Assembly (NCBI RefSeq): GCF_027943255.1
Contig: NC_072893.1
Span: forward strand, 28,232,001 to 28,296,000
From: Anastrepha obliqua
Lineage: Eukaryota > Arthropoda > Insecta > Diptera > Tephritidae
DNA length: 64,000 bases
Direction: 5' to 3'
A program made the translations under genes and the position numbers. This document shows, piece by piece, positions 10,676 to 22,572 of the stretch. The notes beneath the pieces are model-generated. The model was not told where the DNA came from and did not search any database. It saw only the letters and a list, made by a program, of their open reading frames with translations. Position 1 is the first letter of the stretch; each line of letters begins with the position of its first letter.

Positions 10676-12639
10676 AAGCCTACTCTAACGAACGCAAATA
10701 CAGCTGAAACGTGGTAAAGAAATACATCGAAAGCGTACTACGAAAAATAAAAAAAGATAGGCCACGACGCAGTACAACAAAGCGAAGCCCCACAAATAGA
10801 AATACAAGAATATGAGCTTGTAACATGAAAGCTGGCTACAAATACGGTGAAGCCAGACATGGGTAAATTGAATAAATCCTTTATGGATGCAGTTCTGGAC
10901 CCTCCCGAAATAATACAGAAAATAGTCCCGGGAAGAGTGTCTCCCCAGAAGGAGAGGATGGATTGTTTAAGTGGGCACACCACTTGACGAAGTAGACGAC
11001 GGTCGCTGTAAATGCGACGGCACCTTGAATCCTACCTCACCCACCAAAAAACAAAAAAAAAAAAAGGCTACTCAAGGTTAAAATTTAGGTGCGTGCTCGT
11101 GCATGAGCATCTTGTACCAGCAAAGGTGATCTTTGTTGACGACGTTCTTATTTTTCTACTGCGTGTGAGAGCAACTGGAAGAGAAGCCGAAAACTCTCGC
11201 CCAATCACGGATCAGAACGATATGCTCGCCCTACTGTTTTAATGTTTAAAGCTCAAGGGCAGGTTCTCTAAGTGTGATTATAAAATAAGAAAGATTTTGC
11301 GTTTCCAAAAGAGAAACAAATAGCTCGGTTCGTATCCACCCTGCAGAGTCTACATAATCACCGAGTTGAAGACTCTTTTGTGACTTATTGCTGCTATTCT
11401 TCTTAAAACAAAAATGCACCACTTGGCAATGGCCCTCGCACTTTGTGTATAAAAGTGTTAAATTTATCCCTTTAATACCTGTATTAACATATCGACTCTT
11501 GCTCCTTGACTTTATTGATGATAAAACATTTAATTCATCTCAGAAACACTTCTAAGCCATTTGAAGAATTAAGTAAGCAATCAAAGAGGGACGACAAGAA
11601 CGACAAAGTAGCTCCCCTTAAAATCATGTACTTTTACACTAAATTGATGTTGACAACTCTTTGCTGGAGCAGAAGAAATATGATCGTGCCACGATCAACT
11701 CCACTCGAGCGCATTAAACAAATCTTCCACTTAAGAGCAATTTACAAAGCACCAAAGCTGACGAGCCCCTTCTATGCGCGCAACCAACAAACTAGCAGGC
11801 CATAATTGAGCTCCACGCGAGGGGCGATCGGCGTATCTCGGCGCGTGATTCGCGTGGCAGTGAAGGAGACTGCAAACACGCGTTGCCTTGGCATCAATGC
11901 ACTTACACACATCACCACACTTTTTCTATGCTCCTGTGCGGCGCTTCAATGCATTTCCTTGGGTCGCTGGTGCGGTGCGGCTGGTTTGGTGGCAACAACG
12001 CGCAGCTGGTTGCATCAGCTTATGTGAATTATGGTGGCACAGCCGAAATGCGACGGCCGGTAAAAGTCACGTACCTCGACGTTGTCAAGTTGCAACTGTG
12101 TTGCGCTACTTGTAAAGCTGCCGATTTTCGATTATGGCGCATTGGCAGCACTCCACATGTCTGCATGTTGCACGTACGGCGGCAGCAGCCGGAGCAGAGC
12201 TCTTGTTATTGTGGAAAATTTATGAGGTAACATCGAAATGTTGTACAAGGTGTTAATTTTTTACAAAATAACAAAAAGAAATGTCGACAATTTGCTGACA
12301 TCAAACGGTGATCAATGAAAGGCGAATGCGGCAAAGTGGCCGGGAGGAAGCCGAAAAAAGTGAATATGTATTGGGATACAGTGCGTGAAATAATTATAGC
12401 ACAGGCGCTTATGGGCAAGTTTTGAAAAATTATTTGTTTTTTTCTTTAATTTAAGCAGCTTTTTATGAAAATATGGTTCAATCCCTCACAAAAATCATAT
12501 AAATTCAAGTTTCAAGCTTTGCGCAAATTTAAAAAATATTCAACAAATTTCCATCACAGCTTCAAACTTTCTATTATACTTATAATTTCTAGAAAATCCT
12601 GCTACGCAAATATTTATAAATAAATAAAAAATAAATAAT
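10676..12639. other. No gene recognised; GC-richer island near 11800-12240
   Basis: Mixed DNA. Around 11030-11064 a CCTACCTCACCCACC stretch followed by an A-rich run resembles the 3' tail of the non-LTR elements at 1722 and 22572, but the body is not recognisable. At 11800-12240 the composition is more GC-rich, and three frames are open on the plus strand at once without any motif, so I do not call a gene. Confidence 0.4.
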
Positions 12640-12950
12640 TGGCGTTCACACTTCTGATAGGTGTTTCGCCGAGCTCCTCCTCCTATTTGTGACATTCGTC
12701 ATGATGTTGTTCCGCAAATGGAGGAATCTACTGTTTCAAGCCGACTCCGAATGGCAGATATTTTTTATGACGAGCTTTTTCATGGCAGTAATACGCTCGG
12801 AGATTTGCCATTGTCTGCCGAGGGGTGACCGCTATTAGAAAAAACTTTTTTTATCATTTTACTATTTCATGTATGGAAATTCGAACCTACGCACTCCCGC
12901 ATGGTAGTCACGCCCGAAGTCCTTCGGCTACAGCAGCCTCAGTTTTATAG
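12640..12950 (-). mobile_element. tRNA-headed SINE (copy B, nearly complete)
   Basis: On the minus strand the copy starts with a tRNA-like head at about 12950. An A-box-like GTAGCCGAAGGACTTCGGG is followed by a B-box-like GTAGGTTCGAATTTCC. These are the two internal RNA polymerase III promoter parts. The body follows (TCTAATAGCGGTCACCCC, then GGCAATGGCAAATCTCCG, and GCCATGAAAAAGCTCGTC). It ends at the left in the GGAGGAGGAGCTCGGCGAAA block and a variable tail. It has no coding capacity. Related copies lie at 10509, 17720, 31321, 36253 and 62840. Confidence 0.75.
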
Positions 12951-13142
12951 TCTAACAAATTTTTTTCCCCTCGGGGGAAGGTGTTATCACTAGAGGACGC
13001 GTCCTTGGTGATGGTGACCTTCCAGATGTGGGTGATTCGAGAGAAACGAAATATCTTCCGCGCACTACACAGCTCGGAGACGTAAACTGCGTTGAATAAA
13101 ACACTTTTTTCGACATCTGATTTATCATGTAAAAACTAGATC

Positions 13143-13602
13143 GACGGCAGCGTTAATCGCGATTAACAACGTAATTCGGAATTATCTCAGAAATTTAGTG
13201 CAACTAATGCGGATTGACAAGTGGACTTAATTCTCATAATTTAAGCGGATTAGAGGAGCTTTCTATGACAACACTGCCGAAAAACGACAGTTAATATCAA
13301 TTTTCAATAAAAAATAATGAAGCTTTTAATGAGAAGAACAAGAAAGACGGGACTATTACATTAATTGTTTTGATATTTCGAAGCAGTTTGAGAAATTGAG
13401 AGGTAAGATTTATTTTAATAAATAATTATTTCTTAGTATCAGGGCAGTTAATACCCGTATTTGTTGTCTACGGTTCAACTTTTACTGACAAAACCATCCG
13501 TTGAGCAAACCAGCTGCTCACTAATCCGCGTAACAATCGTCTGTCACACTAAAATTTTAATCAGAATTAACTGATCTGGTAATCATGATTAACGCCGCCG
13601 TC
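13143..13602. mobile_element. Inverted-repeat element (MITE-like) with long imperfect TIRs
   Basis: The left end, from GACGGCAGCGTTAATCGCG, matches the reverse complement of the right end, GACGGCGGCGTTAATCATG. Imperfect pairing extends about 60-70 bp inward: AAATTTAGTG on the left faces AATTTTAGTG on the right, and GCGGATT faces GCGGATT. The 460-bp body has no coding potential. I could not settle the target duplication, so the superfamily is open; flanking bases suggest the true ends may lie a few bases further out. Confidence 0.7.
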
Positions 13603-13802
13603 CCTCTGGGCTCTAAGCTGAAGTAGTAAGTGGATGTCTTTACTTGGAGCAAGCGGCTCGATGGCTGTGCGTGTTGATGGATGTCTTAAGATGTACCTTA
13701 CCAGTGCATTCTTCACAGACGTACACGGGATTACGCAGGGTTGGTAGCCCGGCCGTTAAACAAAATTACCCAAGAAACGGAGACCTCCGCTCTATGTTCC
13801 GA

Positions 13803-14238
13803 CTTTTTCTTCTGGATTGGCGCGATAACAGCTTACACGATTTGGGCTGAGTTTAACAAAGCGCATCAGATCGTTTTTTTCTCATGCTAACCGGCACCAG
13901 TCGGACACACTAAGGGAAGTCAATTCCTTCTCTTCCAGCTCTTTCAAACGCAGAGGAAGTCTTCCTCTGCCACAAGCTGGTACCGCATCGAATACTTTCA
14001 GATCCGGAGCGTTTGTATCCCTTCGGACAACATGAACGAGTCAACGAAGTCGCTGGAACTGCATCGCTGCGCTATGTGTAAGTCGTCCTAAAGCTCATAC
14101 AGCTCATTGTTCCATCGCCTTCGATACTCGCCATCGCCAACGTGCAGAGCTCCACAAATCTTCCGCATAATCTTTCTCTAAAACACTCTAAGATGAGGTG
14201 TCCATCGGATATTGTCATTGTCCATGTTCCAACTAGAA
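13803..14238 (-). mobile_element. RTE-like retrotransposon 3' fragment (copy C)
   Basis: The minus strand reads from TWTMTISDGH (about 14235), through GDGEYRRRWNNELYEL-like sequence near 14100-14150 and a GRGRLPLR-like stretch near 13950-13970, to the RTE 3' end near 13803 (CGCGCCAATCCAGAAGAAAA). It is frameshifted and 5'-truncated. The 3' end lacks a clean AAG run but sits at the same place in the element as in copies A and D. Confidence 0.65.
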
Positions 14239-14260
14239 ACGTCACTAAATTGAAATGATA

Positions 14261-14830
14261 AATTTTTCTGCATTCAATTTATTCGCAAGAATATAAAAAA
14301 AGATTTTAGAAAATTTTGAATATTCAGTTTCATAGCCCTTGGATTTTAGTAATATAAAGTTTAAAATAGCTCAAAATACGAGTCGATTTTTATAATTTTT
14401 TTTAGTGACAGTGCTCGGTAGATTCTTCCATACAAAAGCTATTCAAGCATTCGTGATATAGAGAAAATTCACAAGACCGCCAGTAAAAAAAAATCGTCAA
14501 AAATCAACGCGATTTTGAGTTACTTTAGACTGGCACTTTGTTACACTAAAATTCAATGGGCTATAAAACTGCATACTTGAAATTTTGTTAGGAACTGCAT
14601 TTACTAATTTAGAAGCTTTGATGAAAATTCGTTTCATTTTTTCTTGATATAGAGAAAATTCACAAGACCGCCAGCAAAAAAATCGTCAAAAATCAACGCG
14701 ATTTTTGAGTGACTTTAAACTTGCACTTTGTTATACTAAAATTCAATTGGCTATAAGCCTGCGTACTCGCAATTTGTCTAGAAATTTTGAAGCTTTGAAG
14801 GAAATTTTCTAAGTTTTTTAGAACTTGCCC
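14261..14830. repeat. A/T-rich repeat cluster: one inverted and two direct copies
   Basis: A unit of about 190 bp begins GATATAGAGAAAATTCAC at 14455 and again at 14646. Both copies contain CACAAGACCGCCAG, AAAAATCAACGCGATTTT and ACTAAAATTCAAT. The preceding 14261-14410 is the same unit in reverse orientation: its complement reads ACTAAAATCCAAGGGCTAT and AAAAATCGACTCGTATTTTGA. So the cluster is inverted-direct-direct. A related block lies at 39085-39330. No coding capacity is visible. Confidence 0.7.
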
Positions 14831-17164
14831 AAAGTTTGGTCAAAACTTGTGCATAAGTCCGTGTCCTATAATTATTAAACACACTGTATACACACAAGCT
14901 TATACATACATATCCACACATACATAGAGTGATTCTTCTGCAGCCGCTTGCGCATTTTTGAATAGCAAAGGAATGTGCGGCGTCGTTTATCTACAATATT
15001 TTGTCAACAAAATTCCAAATAAATACACACAATTTACGAGCAACAAATTACGTTTTCGTACATCTGGCTGATACTCCAATTTACTTTTTTTTATTTTATT
15101 TTTTATGGTTTCACAAAAGGAATTCAATCAAAGATGCTGCCGCCTAGATTGTTTTTGCTCTTCCTTTCTAATATCAAAATATTTCTATTTTAGTATAAAT
15201 AAAAGTACGTTTTTCTCTAAATAAATAAAAAATGATTTCCTCGAAGTGACAATTTTATTATAAAAGGACATGCAGCTATGGTAGAAGGACAAACGTACGC
15301 CTACCGCTGGTTGACCGAGTTTTCAACAATTGTTGACAGAATTCTAACCTCGGTCTTGGCTCAAAAGGTACCGCCTACTTTTTTTTAAATTTCAAATAAA
15401 ATATATTTATTCTAGTATAAAAATAAAAATAATAAATTAACCTGCCCCGTCACTCGGTTGCTTCCCCTTTTCATGTCATTTCATTGTTTAAAATTTGTTG
15501 CGTTTGACCATTTAATTTGTACAGGTCTCCTGCTTGTCTGCCGCAGCACAACTCCCTCCAGCGTTTGTGTGTGCGTAAGTCTCTCCGTATTTTTATTGTA
15601 GGTGTGATTCCATTGAATTTCTTTTGAATGTCCAATGTCCTTCTTATTGTCCTTGCAACAATTGAAATGGTAACATCTTAATTTTCTAAAAACGAGTTCG
15701 CCTGCTCCGATTGCTCCATTAAACATTTCATAGCCTGTTTGCTTTTGTTTTGCAGTAGTTAAAAAAGAAGTCAACTTTGCCACATTTATTGAAAATGTTT
15801 ACAAAATATTGCACAACAATGTGTGTTGGAGAAAAAAAAAAAATTCCTTTCTGCATGTGCAGTCAGTCAGTCGTCTGAATTGTTACAGTGCGAAACAATG
15901 GAAATTGTACTTTGGCAGCGCATTCGCAGAGCATAACTTTGCTTGTGTGTATGTGTGTGCATGTTTTGGTACTGGTGACAATGCAGGCAGACAGTAGAAT
16001 GACCTGACTTTTCGAAATTGGCTTAGAATAAAATATTTCAAATTTTTTTTTAAATTTTGCTTTCAGAAAACAAAAAATATGAAGAAGCTGAAGCTACAGA
16101 TGAAATTTTATTACTGAAAAAAGTATCCATGTACGAGCACTATTTTCTTGTACTACGAAGGAGTTCACTCGGCGGGCATCCCTAGCGCCAATACTAGCAG
16201 AAAATTGTGATCCCGAAGTTTCGGGATATTGACATAGTAATCCCGAGATAGCGGAAAATTTAGATATTTTTATATACATATGTATAAAAAAAATATATTA
16301 ATTTATACATAACTTTTTTAATATGAGAAAAAATGCAATCATCAAAAGCATTTAAACATTCTATGAAAAAAAAAAATATATTTAGGATTAGCTAATTTTA
16401 AACACATGTTTTTTGCTTGCTTTGTAAACAGCAAAATCTTATTCAGTTCGACAATTCAAACCAATTTGCACCACTTTTGATAATAAACTAAAGCAAGTTT
16501 CTTGGAAATTGAAACGGTTTTATTGTAATTCATTAAAAAAAAAATTGTTTACTTGTTTTAATTCGATATTTAAAATTTTTCGGGATCAGTCCTGGGTGGA
16601 CTGCTTTCTCTTTGTATCCAAATCGGCTGCAAATATCCAGGCTTAAAAAATAATGCAAAGCTTGTATGACTGAAAAGCTGGATACGTACGACAACTTGAA
16701 GTGTTTTCTCAGTAGAGAGACAGGGTCATGGATATCTTGGTCACTCTGCTCTAGGGAAAGAGGGTCTAGGCAGCTTGGCGCTTCATAGGCGCGAACATTA
16801 ATATGCAAAGTAACGAGGATCTTTGGCCCGCGAATAAATCAAAGGCGGTCCAGGAAGTTTTGAAAGCTGCAAAGACGCATTTTTCTACATAAATAAATGC
16901 ACGGAACTCAACTTAACTTTCAACCATTTCTGTTTTAGCTGTATTTAGAATGCATTAGAGTGCAATTACACTTCAGAACTCATTTCTCACCTTTCCAAAT
17001 TTTAGCATATACATACCCATTGCATTTAAGGGTAAGAGAACAGCTTTAACAGGTAAGGGAGACATGTAGGGAGAGGACTTATTACTCCTCTGCCAATTTC
17101 GTAGATTTTTTTTAATGTAAACACTTTGCCGAAGGAAAGTGAATATAGCTCGTTCATTCACAGT
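14831..17164. other. No gene recognised
   Basis: AT-rich DNA with CATA-type microsatellite words at 14880-14930. A GTATAAAT-like block recurs at 15190 and 15410. A small hairpin ATCCCGAAGTTTCGGGAT lies at 16211-16228. The minus-strand frame at 15481-15783 is open for 100 codons but I recognise nothing in it. Confidence 0.4.
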
Positions 17165-17705
17165 GCGTCGGACGCAATATTAAGTCTGGCAAAGCTAGAC
17201 AGCGGCAGAGAAAATCCTTTGTACTATCGTCATCCTCCCATCAAGCCCTACACTGTGGATTGTCGATGATGCTAATGGTGGTCGTATAGCATTGCCCTCT
17301 AATTAGTCCTATTAGGACCCGTAGCTCACTCCTCCTCTATGGAAGGAAGAATTTGCTGTGACCCTCTTAAGTCATTTCAAAAACCACTTCATTGCCTAAA
17401 ACACACTTAGAAAACGTTCTTTTACAAGTGCCAGTACTACACCAACGACTCCCTCTCCTCCAACTAGGCTTGGCTTTAAAATTGGCTCCAATTCAATAAA
17501 ACGCTCCAAAAACCGCAATTTTCTATTTCATCAGCCAGTTCTTTTTCCTTCAACGTTACAGTGTCCCGGCACCCACATAAGTGCAATCTCTCTCCAAGAT
17601 GCAACCAAGTTTTGCTTGAACTTACATTCGTGGACAATTTTTGATGAAGTTGGTGCGTGACTAGCATTCCGTAGTTCACGGGTGCGACACCCGCGGTGGG
17701 CACGA
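17165..17705 (-). mobile_element. Degenerate non-LTR RNase H / zinc-knuckle fragment
   Basis: The minus strand carries a decayed RNase H C-terminus: CGCRDTVTLKEKELADEI, in place of a W-V-P-G-H ... G-N-E-x-A-D-E-L-A motif. Further on comes the cysteine-rich tail LIGLIRGQCYTTTISI with CRAWWEDDDSTKDFLCRC, whose second cysteine is lost. The closest relative in the window is the fragment at 39540-40067 (MTTIGIIEDPICLSCLEEA). Several stops and frameshifts mark it as an old copy. Confidence 0.6.
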
Positions 17706-17719
17706 AACACTAGATGAGA

Positions 17720-17935
17720 AAAGAGACATGTTTTTCTGATAGCAGCCGCTCGTCTGCAGGCAATGGTAAGCCTCCAAATGTATTTCTGCCATGAAAAAGC
17801 TCATCATAAAAAACCATTCGCCTTCCGGAGCCGGCATAAAATTGTAGGTCTCTCTAGTTGTGGAAAAACATCAAGACGCACATAGGAGGAGGAGATCGGT
17901 CAAACACACAGCAAGGGGTGTAAGTGCTAGGCAGG
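17720..17935 (+). mobile_element. tRNA-headed SINE, body and tail (copy C)
   Basis: It starts within the body (TTTTTCTGATAGCAGCCGC), lacks the tRNA-like head, and continues through GGCAATGGTAAGCCTCC, GCCATGAAAAAGCTCATC, TAGGTCTCTCTAGTTGTGG and AGGAGGAGGAGATCGGTC to a GGGGTGTAAG tail. It directly abuts the R1-like fragment that follows. Confidence 0.7.
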
Positions 17936-18650
17936 TTCTTTCAGTACGATGCAGACGATCACCCTCAAAGGTATGTAGTAACTGGTGGGGTAGCTCAAGG
18001 CTCTGTCCTTGGTCCAACGCAATAGAACGCGATGTATGATGGCATCCCAAGGTTGGAGCTTTCTGTGAACGCAGCGATAGTAAGAATTGTAGACAACATG
18101 GGCCTTCTTGTAACAGGGAAAGTACTCATTTATGTGGAACTTACCTGCAACGATGTGATAGTAAGGATCCAGCGCTGGGGTTATAATGCCAAACTCTAGC
18201 TAGCAGCGCAAAAAACAGAAGCGGTCCTACTAATTAAGTAGACGGAGAAGGAGGGAGAGATTATTCATCAGCGTCGGGGGTCTACACATTCAATCAAAAC
18301 CGGCTATAAAGTATGTCATGATCGACTCGCGCATATCTTTTAACAAATACACGGTCGCAGCGGACTTACATCCCCAGTCACAAGACCTTCAAAGGACCAG
18401 AAACGAGAGCAAACTTATTTCAACGCTAAATAAATGGCAACGAAGATGGGACTTATTGCTGAACACTGACCCTCCACTGGTTGCTGGACACACGAGCTCC
18501 TCCCAAACGAGGAGTCATGTGCAAGTTTGCTAAGCTGGTGATGTGGTTGCTTAGTGAGCTCGATGAAAAAAGGCGAAGAAGGAAACTGTTTGAACAGCAG
18601 CAGATATAGGCAGATAGCTATGACGCCTGAACCTATATGCATTTAGAAGC
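17936..18650 (+). mobile_element. R1-like non-LTR retrotransposon, decayed RT fragment
   Basis: Frames that must be joined across shifts read as R1-type reverse transcriptase. Motif B is VAQGSVLGPTQWNAMYDG (about 17992), followed by a ruined motif C (IVDN in place of FADD, about 18090). Next come YNAKL-LAAQKTEAVL (about 18183), IKYVMIDSRISFNKY (about 18306) and a W-Q-R-R-W-D / W-T-H-E-L-L-P-N segment near 18440-18500. The loss of the catalytic aspartates and several stops show it is dead. No rDNA flanks are present. Confidence 0.65.
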
Positions 18651-18799
18651 AGAGTTTCAGTGGAGGTCAAATAGACATGAACTGACGACACAGACGCCTA
18701 AGAGACAGTATTAGCTATGACATAACAGCATTTTCGTTCTTATTTTTAGTTCCCCCCCTACAGTAGATTTAATTGGAGGCTATCTTCGAAGTATTACCT

Positions 18800-18960
18800 A
18801 CATACGTCCCAAGCAGAGGGCCCGAACGCGGATTCCTATTGTGATCAATAGACACAATTGTGGTTAATAGACACCTCGAACTAATGCAATGATGCAGTTT
18901 CAGGTGGAAGTCAGCCGAGGACGGGAGGATTGATTTAGTGGGAGCGCATCCCACATATCA
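18800..18960 (-). repeat. Dispersed repeat of unknown type, copy 2
   Basis: This is the partner of 7900-8056, sharing AGGTGGAAGTCAGCCGAGGA and TAATAGACACA words and a GGATTGATTTAGTGGGAGCG end. Minus-strand translation gives MGCAPTKSILPSSADFHLKL, parallel to the other copy. Its nature is unknown. Confidence 0.5.
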
Positions 18961-19097
18961 TGGGTGCGACGATACCAATTCAATGTTTCTCACACTTTTA
19001 TCCTCCCCTCCAAAAAATTAAAATACGTGTCTCTTTAAGGTTAAGCTAAGCTATCTACTACCCGGCTGTAGAGTTCCCTTACTAGCATGCCGCGTAC

Positions 19098-19195
19098 TCC
19101 TACTTTTTCTTTGGAAAATGTGTTAGTTCTTATCTTCTCCTACTTTTTTCCTTTCGAAAATCTTTTTGGTTTCTATCTTCTCCTCCTCCTACTTT
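19098..19195. repeat. Pyrimidine-rich direct repeat, about 2 copies of 40-45 bp
   Basis: CCTACTTTTTCTTTGGAAAA ... CTTATCTTCT is followed by CCTACTTTTTTCCTTTCGAA ... CTATCTTCT and the start of a third CCTACTTTTCTTTG. No associated gene is visible. Confidence 0.6.
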
Positions 19196-21739
19196 TCTTT
19201 GCGTGGTGCCACAATGAACGCCTGCCTATTTGCCTGCACAAGTAGGACCCTTTTCTGCGATGGCAATCATCTAACCTATCCTTTCCTAAATAAACACATT
19301 TAATACCAACAAAGCTCACTTTATTTAATGCCCACTAGCGGGAGTTAGCTAAGGAATTACCACAAACAAAAAAATCCATAAAAAACATAAATCACTAGCA
19401 AAACCAAGCAAACCCCCAACTAATCTTCACTCATAGGCCTCCGCATCTTACACTGCCAAGAAGCCATTAACAGTGGCTCAAACCTATAACCAAGGATGAT
19501 GGCATACAAACCTCTGGTAGATCTCAATAAAGGCAGCCCAAAGGAAGATGTTACTGCAAACAACGCAATTGTCAATTCGCTGCAGCAACAAAAACCAGAG
19601 CAGAAAGCATCGCAAGATATCATATAAAATAAATAGGAACCTAAGAAAAGTGTCAAAAGGATTTAAACAAAGCAGTCAAGAAATTGAAATGAAAAAAGTG
19701 AGGACGGCGGAGAAAAGAATGCACTGACAGTGCGACTCCGCATTGTCTGCCGAATTCTATTAAATACATTTCACTATTGGAATTAATATGGCTGTTGTTG
19801 TTGAGTCTTATGCTACAGTTCTTCCCATTGTTTCCCCTGCAACGCTAAGCGCATCAAAGGGGCTGATCATGTTTCACATAAACAGTGTAGCGCCTTTGAA
19901 TAGGTGTCCTTGTTGCCTGATAGCTCCTTGATATGCAACGCTTGCAACAACATCCTTTTCTAATGCGAATGACAAATGTTCAAATAGACACAGACAAAAA
20001 AAAATATATAAAAAAAAAAACACCTAAAACACTCGCACGCACGCACACACACGAGGAAAGGATGGAGTAGCATAGATTTTCGAATAAAAGTCAATATATG
20101 AAAAATGTGAATGAAAGAGTGCTGCAACGCAGGATAATGAGGATAACAGGGGTGTCATGTTATCCGCTGTGTCAATGTGGCAACTGAGTGCTGCTGCAGC
20201 TACTACACCTCAGCTGCACACACACACACATACACACGAGTACTTGCTTGTACTTATAAGCGAATGCAACGCAACAAAAATTAATGTCTTTTGGCCGTTG
20301 GAAAAGTGATTGAATTTGCTCGTGTATGCCTGCATGCGTGTATGTATGTGTGTATGTGTGCGTATTTGCAATTGTGATTGTAAATGTAATCGTCGACAAA
20401 TATTTGTATATGCGCCCTTTGTGGCAAAAACAATGCGTTTTCACGTTGACGATTTTTCAAAATACTGCATTGTTTCTGTTGTTGTTGTTGCTGCTGTTGC
20501 TTTTGCAGCAGTGGCACATTTGCCGTACTCATTTCGTTTTCCAATTTTTTGTTTGTTTGTCCTTTCTCCTGATGTTCGTTGTTCGCTGCTCGTTGTGCAT
20601 TTTGGGTTAAATTGTATGGGCCGTCTATGAGCAGGGATAGTACGGCAGCGAAGTGAAGAGGCACAGAGGTGGGGTATTGAAAAGATTATTGACAGTTGAC
20701 AAGTTTTGAAAAATCGAATGAAATTGAAAATATCCGAATTGATCGAAATGTCAGCAATGTGATGACTTTATTTCTAAATGTTGTCAATAAGCGAAAGTGA
20801 AAACGGAACTGGGATGATGAAGGTAACGGCGCGGCGCTGGTACCGTTTCGGCATAAAGCACAAACAAAAAAAAGAGAAACAAGAGAAACCGTTTTAAAGT
20901 GATTAGGAAAATTAATCCAATCTGCGTTGAATGTTGGACATTCGTTGGTATGGATAGTTTTTGTTGTTGTAATAGCGAACTCAATGGGAAATAAGCCAAG
21001 AGCAGCCTCACGCTGAAAGGTGTCTTAGAGGCCCAGTAAGTAGACAAAATTTAGAAGTGCCAGCTCCGGTACAATCGAGACTTTTATGGCCAATATCAGA
21101 GCACATACGGTGAAAAAGTTTTTTTGTTTTTTTTTTTTTGGTTTGGGAATTGCACTTTCTGATTAGATTTGGCGATGCTGCTTGTAAGCCGGTGGGAGAG
21201 AAACAAATTTTACTTCTCTAAATATCAATAACGAAGTTAAATAGTTCGTTTCCAACACCACTTATTCCACGCTTTCCTGAATTCCCCACATGCGTTCCGT
21301 AAGTGCAGCTGGTCTTTCGAATGCCCGAAAGAAGTTAAGAAATCACAAACCACTGTCTCTAATGGATTTGACGCAGACTAATTTAGATGGTTTCCCACCA
21401 CGAAAAAGCTTTGACAGCACCCCAGGCATTTCTGATGAGAGAAAGTGCTTGTTTTACTAGGAGTTTACATAGTTACATATGCAAAGCATGCGCCAGGAGG
21501 ATGGATCCATATGTAAAAGTTCACGCAAGTGAGAAAAGTTCCTGATCGCCATTCGCTTGGGAGTGGCCAGGATGATTCTACTGCATATGGTCCAAGCAAC
21601 TCACAACTTCCGGGATTAGCCTAAGTATCCTCTGGGTAGCTTCCGAACACCCGTTCGGGAGTGAGCTAACGTGAGAAGGCGAAGCATTCCTGGGTTTGGG
21701 ACCGACCACTTAAAAATCCCCCCCAATGAAAAGATTGAA
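19196..21739. other. No gene recognised; microsatellite-rich
   Basis: A (CA)n run lies at 20215-20236 and TATG/TGTG repeats at 20330-20362. A GTT/GCT triplet stretch at 20476-20516 would read as polyglutamine on the minus strand. All long open frames here are translations of these repeats. The segment 21640-21735 (GAGTGAGCTAACGTGAGAAG) precedes the RTE fragment and has a faint resemblance to 50900-50935; it may be retroelement-derived. Confidence 0.4.
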
Positions 21740-22455
21740 AAAGCGTCGGATGAGTGGCGCGATGTCTGAATTTGATATCCCCGCAAAACTAATACGCCTA
21801 CAGGTATGCAAGGTGACGTTGCTCAACACCAGCAGCGCCGTCAGAATTGGGAAGGACCGAGCCGCTTGATACCAAACGAGGTTGCAGACAGGGTGACTCG
21901 CTGTCGAGTGACTTCTTTAACCTGATGTTGGAGAGCATCGTACGAGCCCCAGAACTTAATCGCTCAGGCACAATAATTTATAAAAGCGTACAAAATTAAA
22001 CACTTTATAAGGCTCTCATCATGCCCGTCCTAACGTATGGCGCAGAAGCTCGGACGATGACAACATCCGATGAGGCGTCCCTTTGAGAGTTTGAGAGAAA
22101 GATTCTTTGGAAGATTTTGGATCTTTGCAGGTTGACAACGACGAATATCGCAGACGATGGAACGATGAGCTGTATGAGCTTTACGACGACATAGACATAG
22201 CGCAGCGAGGCTGGGCTACGCTGGCTGGGTCATGTCGTCCGAATGAATACAAACGCTTCGGCTGCGGTACCAGCTGGTAATAGTAGAGGAAGAGGAAGGC
22301 CTCCGCTGCGTTGGAAACATCAGGTGGAGAAGGACTTGGCTTCACTTGGTGTGTCCAATTGGCGCCGGTTAGCACGAGAAAGAAACGACTGGCGCGCTTT
22401 GTTAAACTCGGCCAAATTCGCGTATGCGGTTATCGCGCCAATTAAGAAGAAGGAG
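21740..22455 (+). mobile_element. RTE-like retrotransposon 3' fragment (copy D, internally deleted)
   Basis: It begins at AMSEFDIPAKLIRL and covers VTLLNTSSAVRI and a frameshifted GFRQGDSL region. It then jumps from about 21990 (CAATAATTTATAAAAGCGTA) directly to the TLYKALIMPVL region, so motif C (YADD) and about 300 bp around it are deleted. The C-terminus follows: NDEYRRRWNDELYELYDDID (about 22136), then a frameshifted GRGRPPLRW (22276) and SNWRRLARERNDWRALLN (22357). The 3' end is CCAATTAAGAAGAAGGAG. Copy A is the fuller relative. Confidence 0.75.
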
Positions 22456-22469
22456 AAAACGTGCTAGCG

Positions 22470-22572
22470 CTGGATAGCTGTAGATATCTTCTTGTTGGAG
22501 GTGTAACAATGGTATCAGAACGTTGCTGTAGTGCAGACTGGTACTTAAACTATTTCACCTACCCAAAACTCG
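22470..22572 (+). mobile_element. Non-LTR 3' UTR tail
   Basis: The block CAATGGTATCAGAACG ... GTAGTGCAGACTGGTAC ... TTTCACCTACCC matches the 3' UTR ends at 1640-1722 and 59690-59775. No coding part is attached: the RTE 3' end lies directly to the left. It is either a strongly 5'-truncated insertion or a chimeric tail. Confidence 0.5.

Noticed and set aside
11020..11064. Non-LTR 3' tail (CCTACCTCACCCACC plus A-run)
   Set aside because: Only the last 20-odd bases resemble the tails at 1722 and 59775; with no upstream similarity this is too weak to list.
11806..12230. Three overlapping plus-strand frames in GC-richer DNA
   Set aside because: All three frames open together suggests few stop codons from composition. 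No motif supports a protein.
15481..15783. 100-codon minus-strand frame
   Set aside because: No recognisable domain; no support beyond openness in AT-rich DNA.
20281..20664. Minus-strand frame with polyglutamine, as in opa-repeat proteins
   Set aside because: The Q run is a GTT/GCT microsatellite, and opposite-strand frames are also open. There is no splice or domain evidence.
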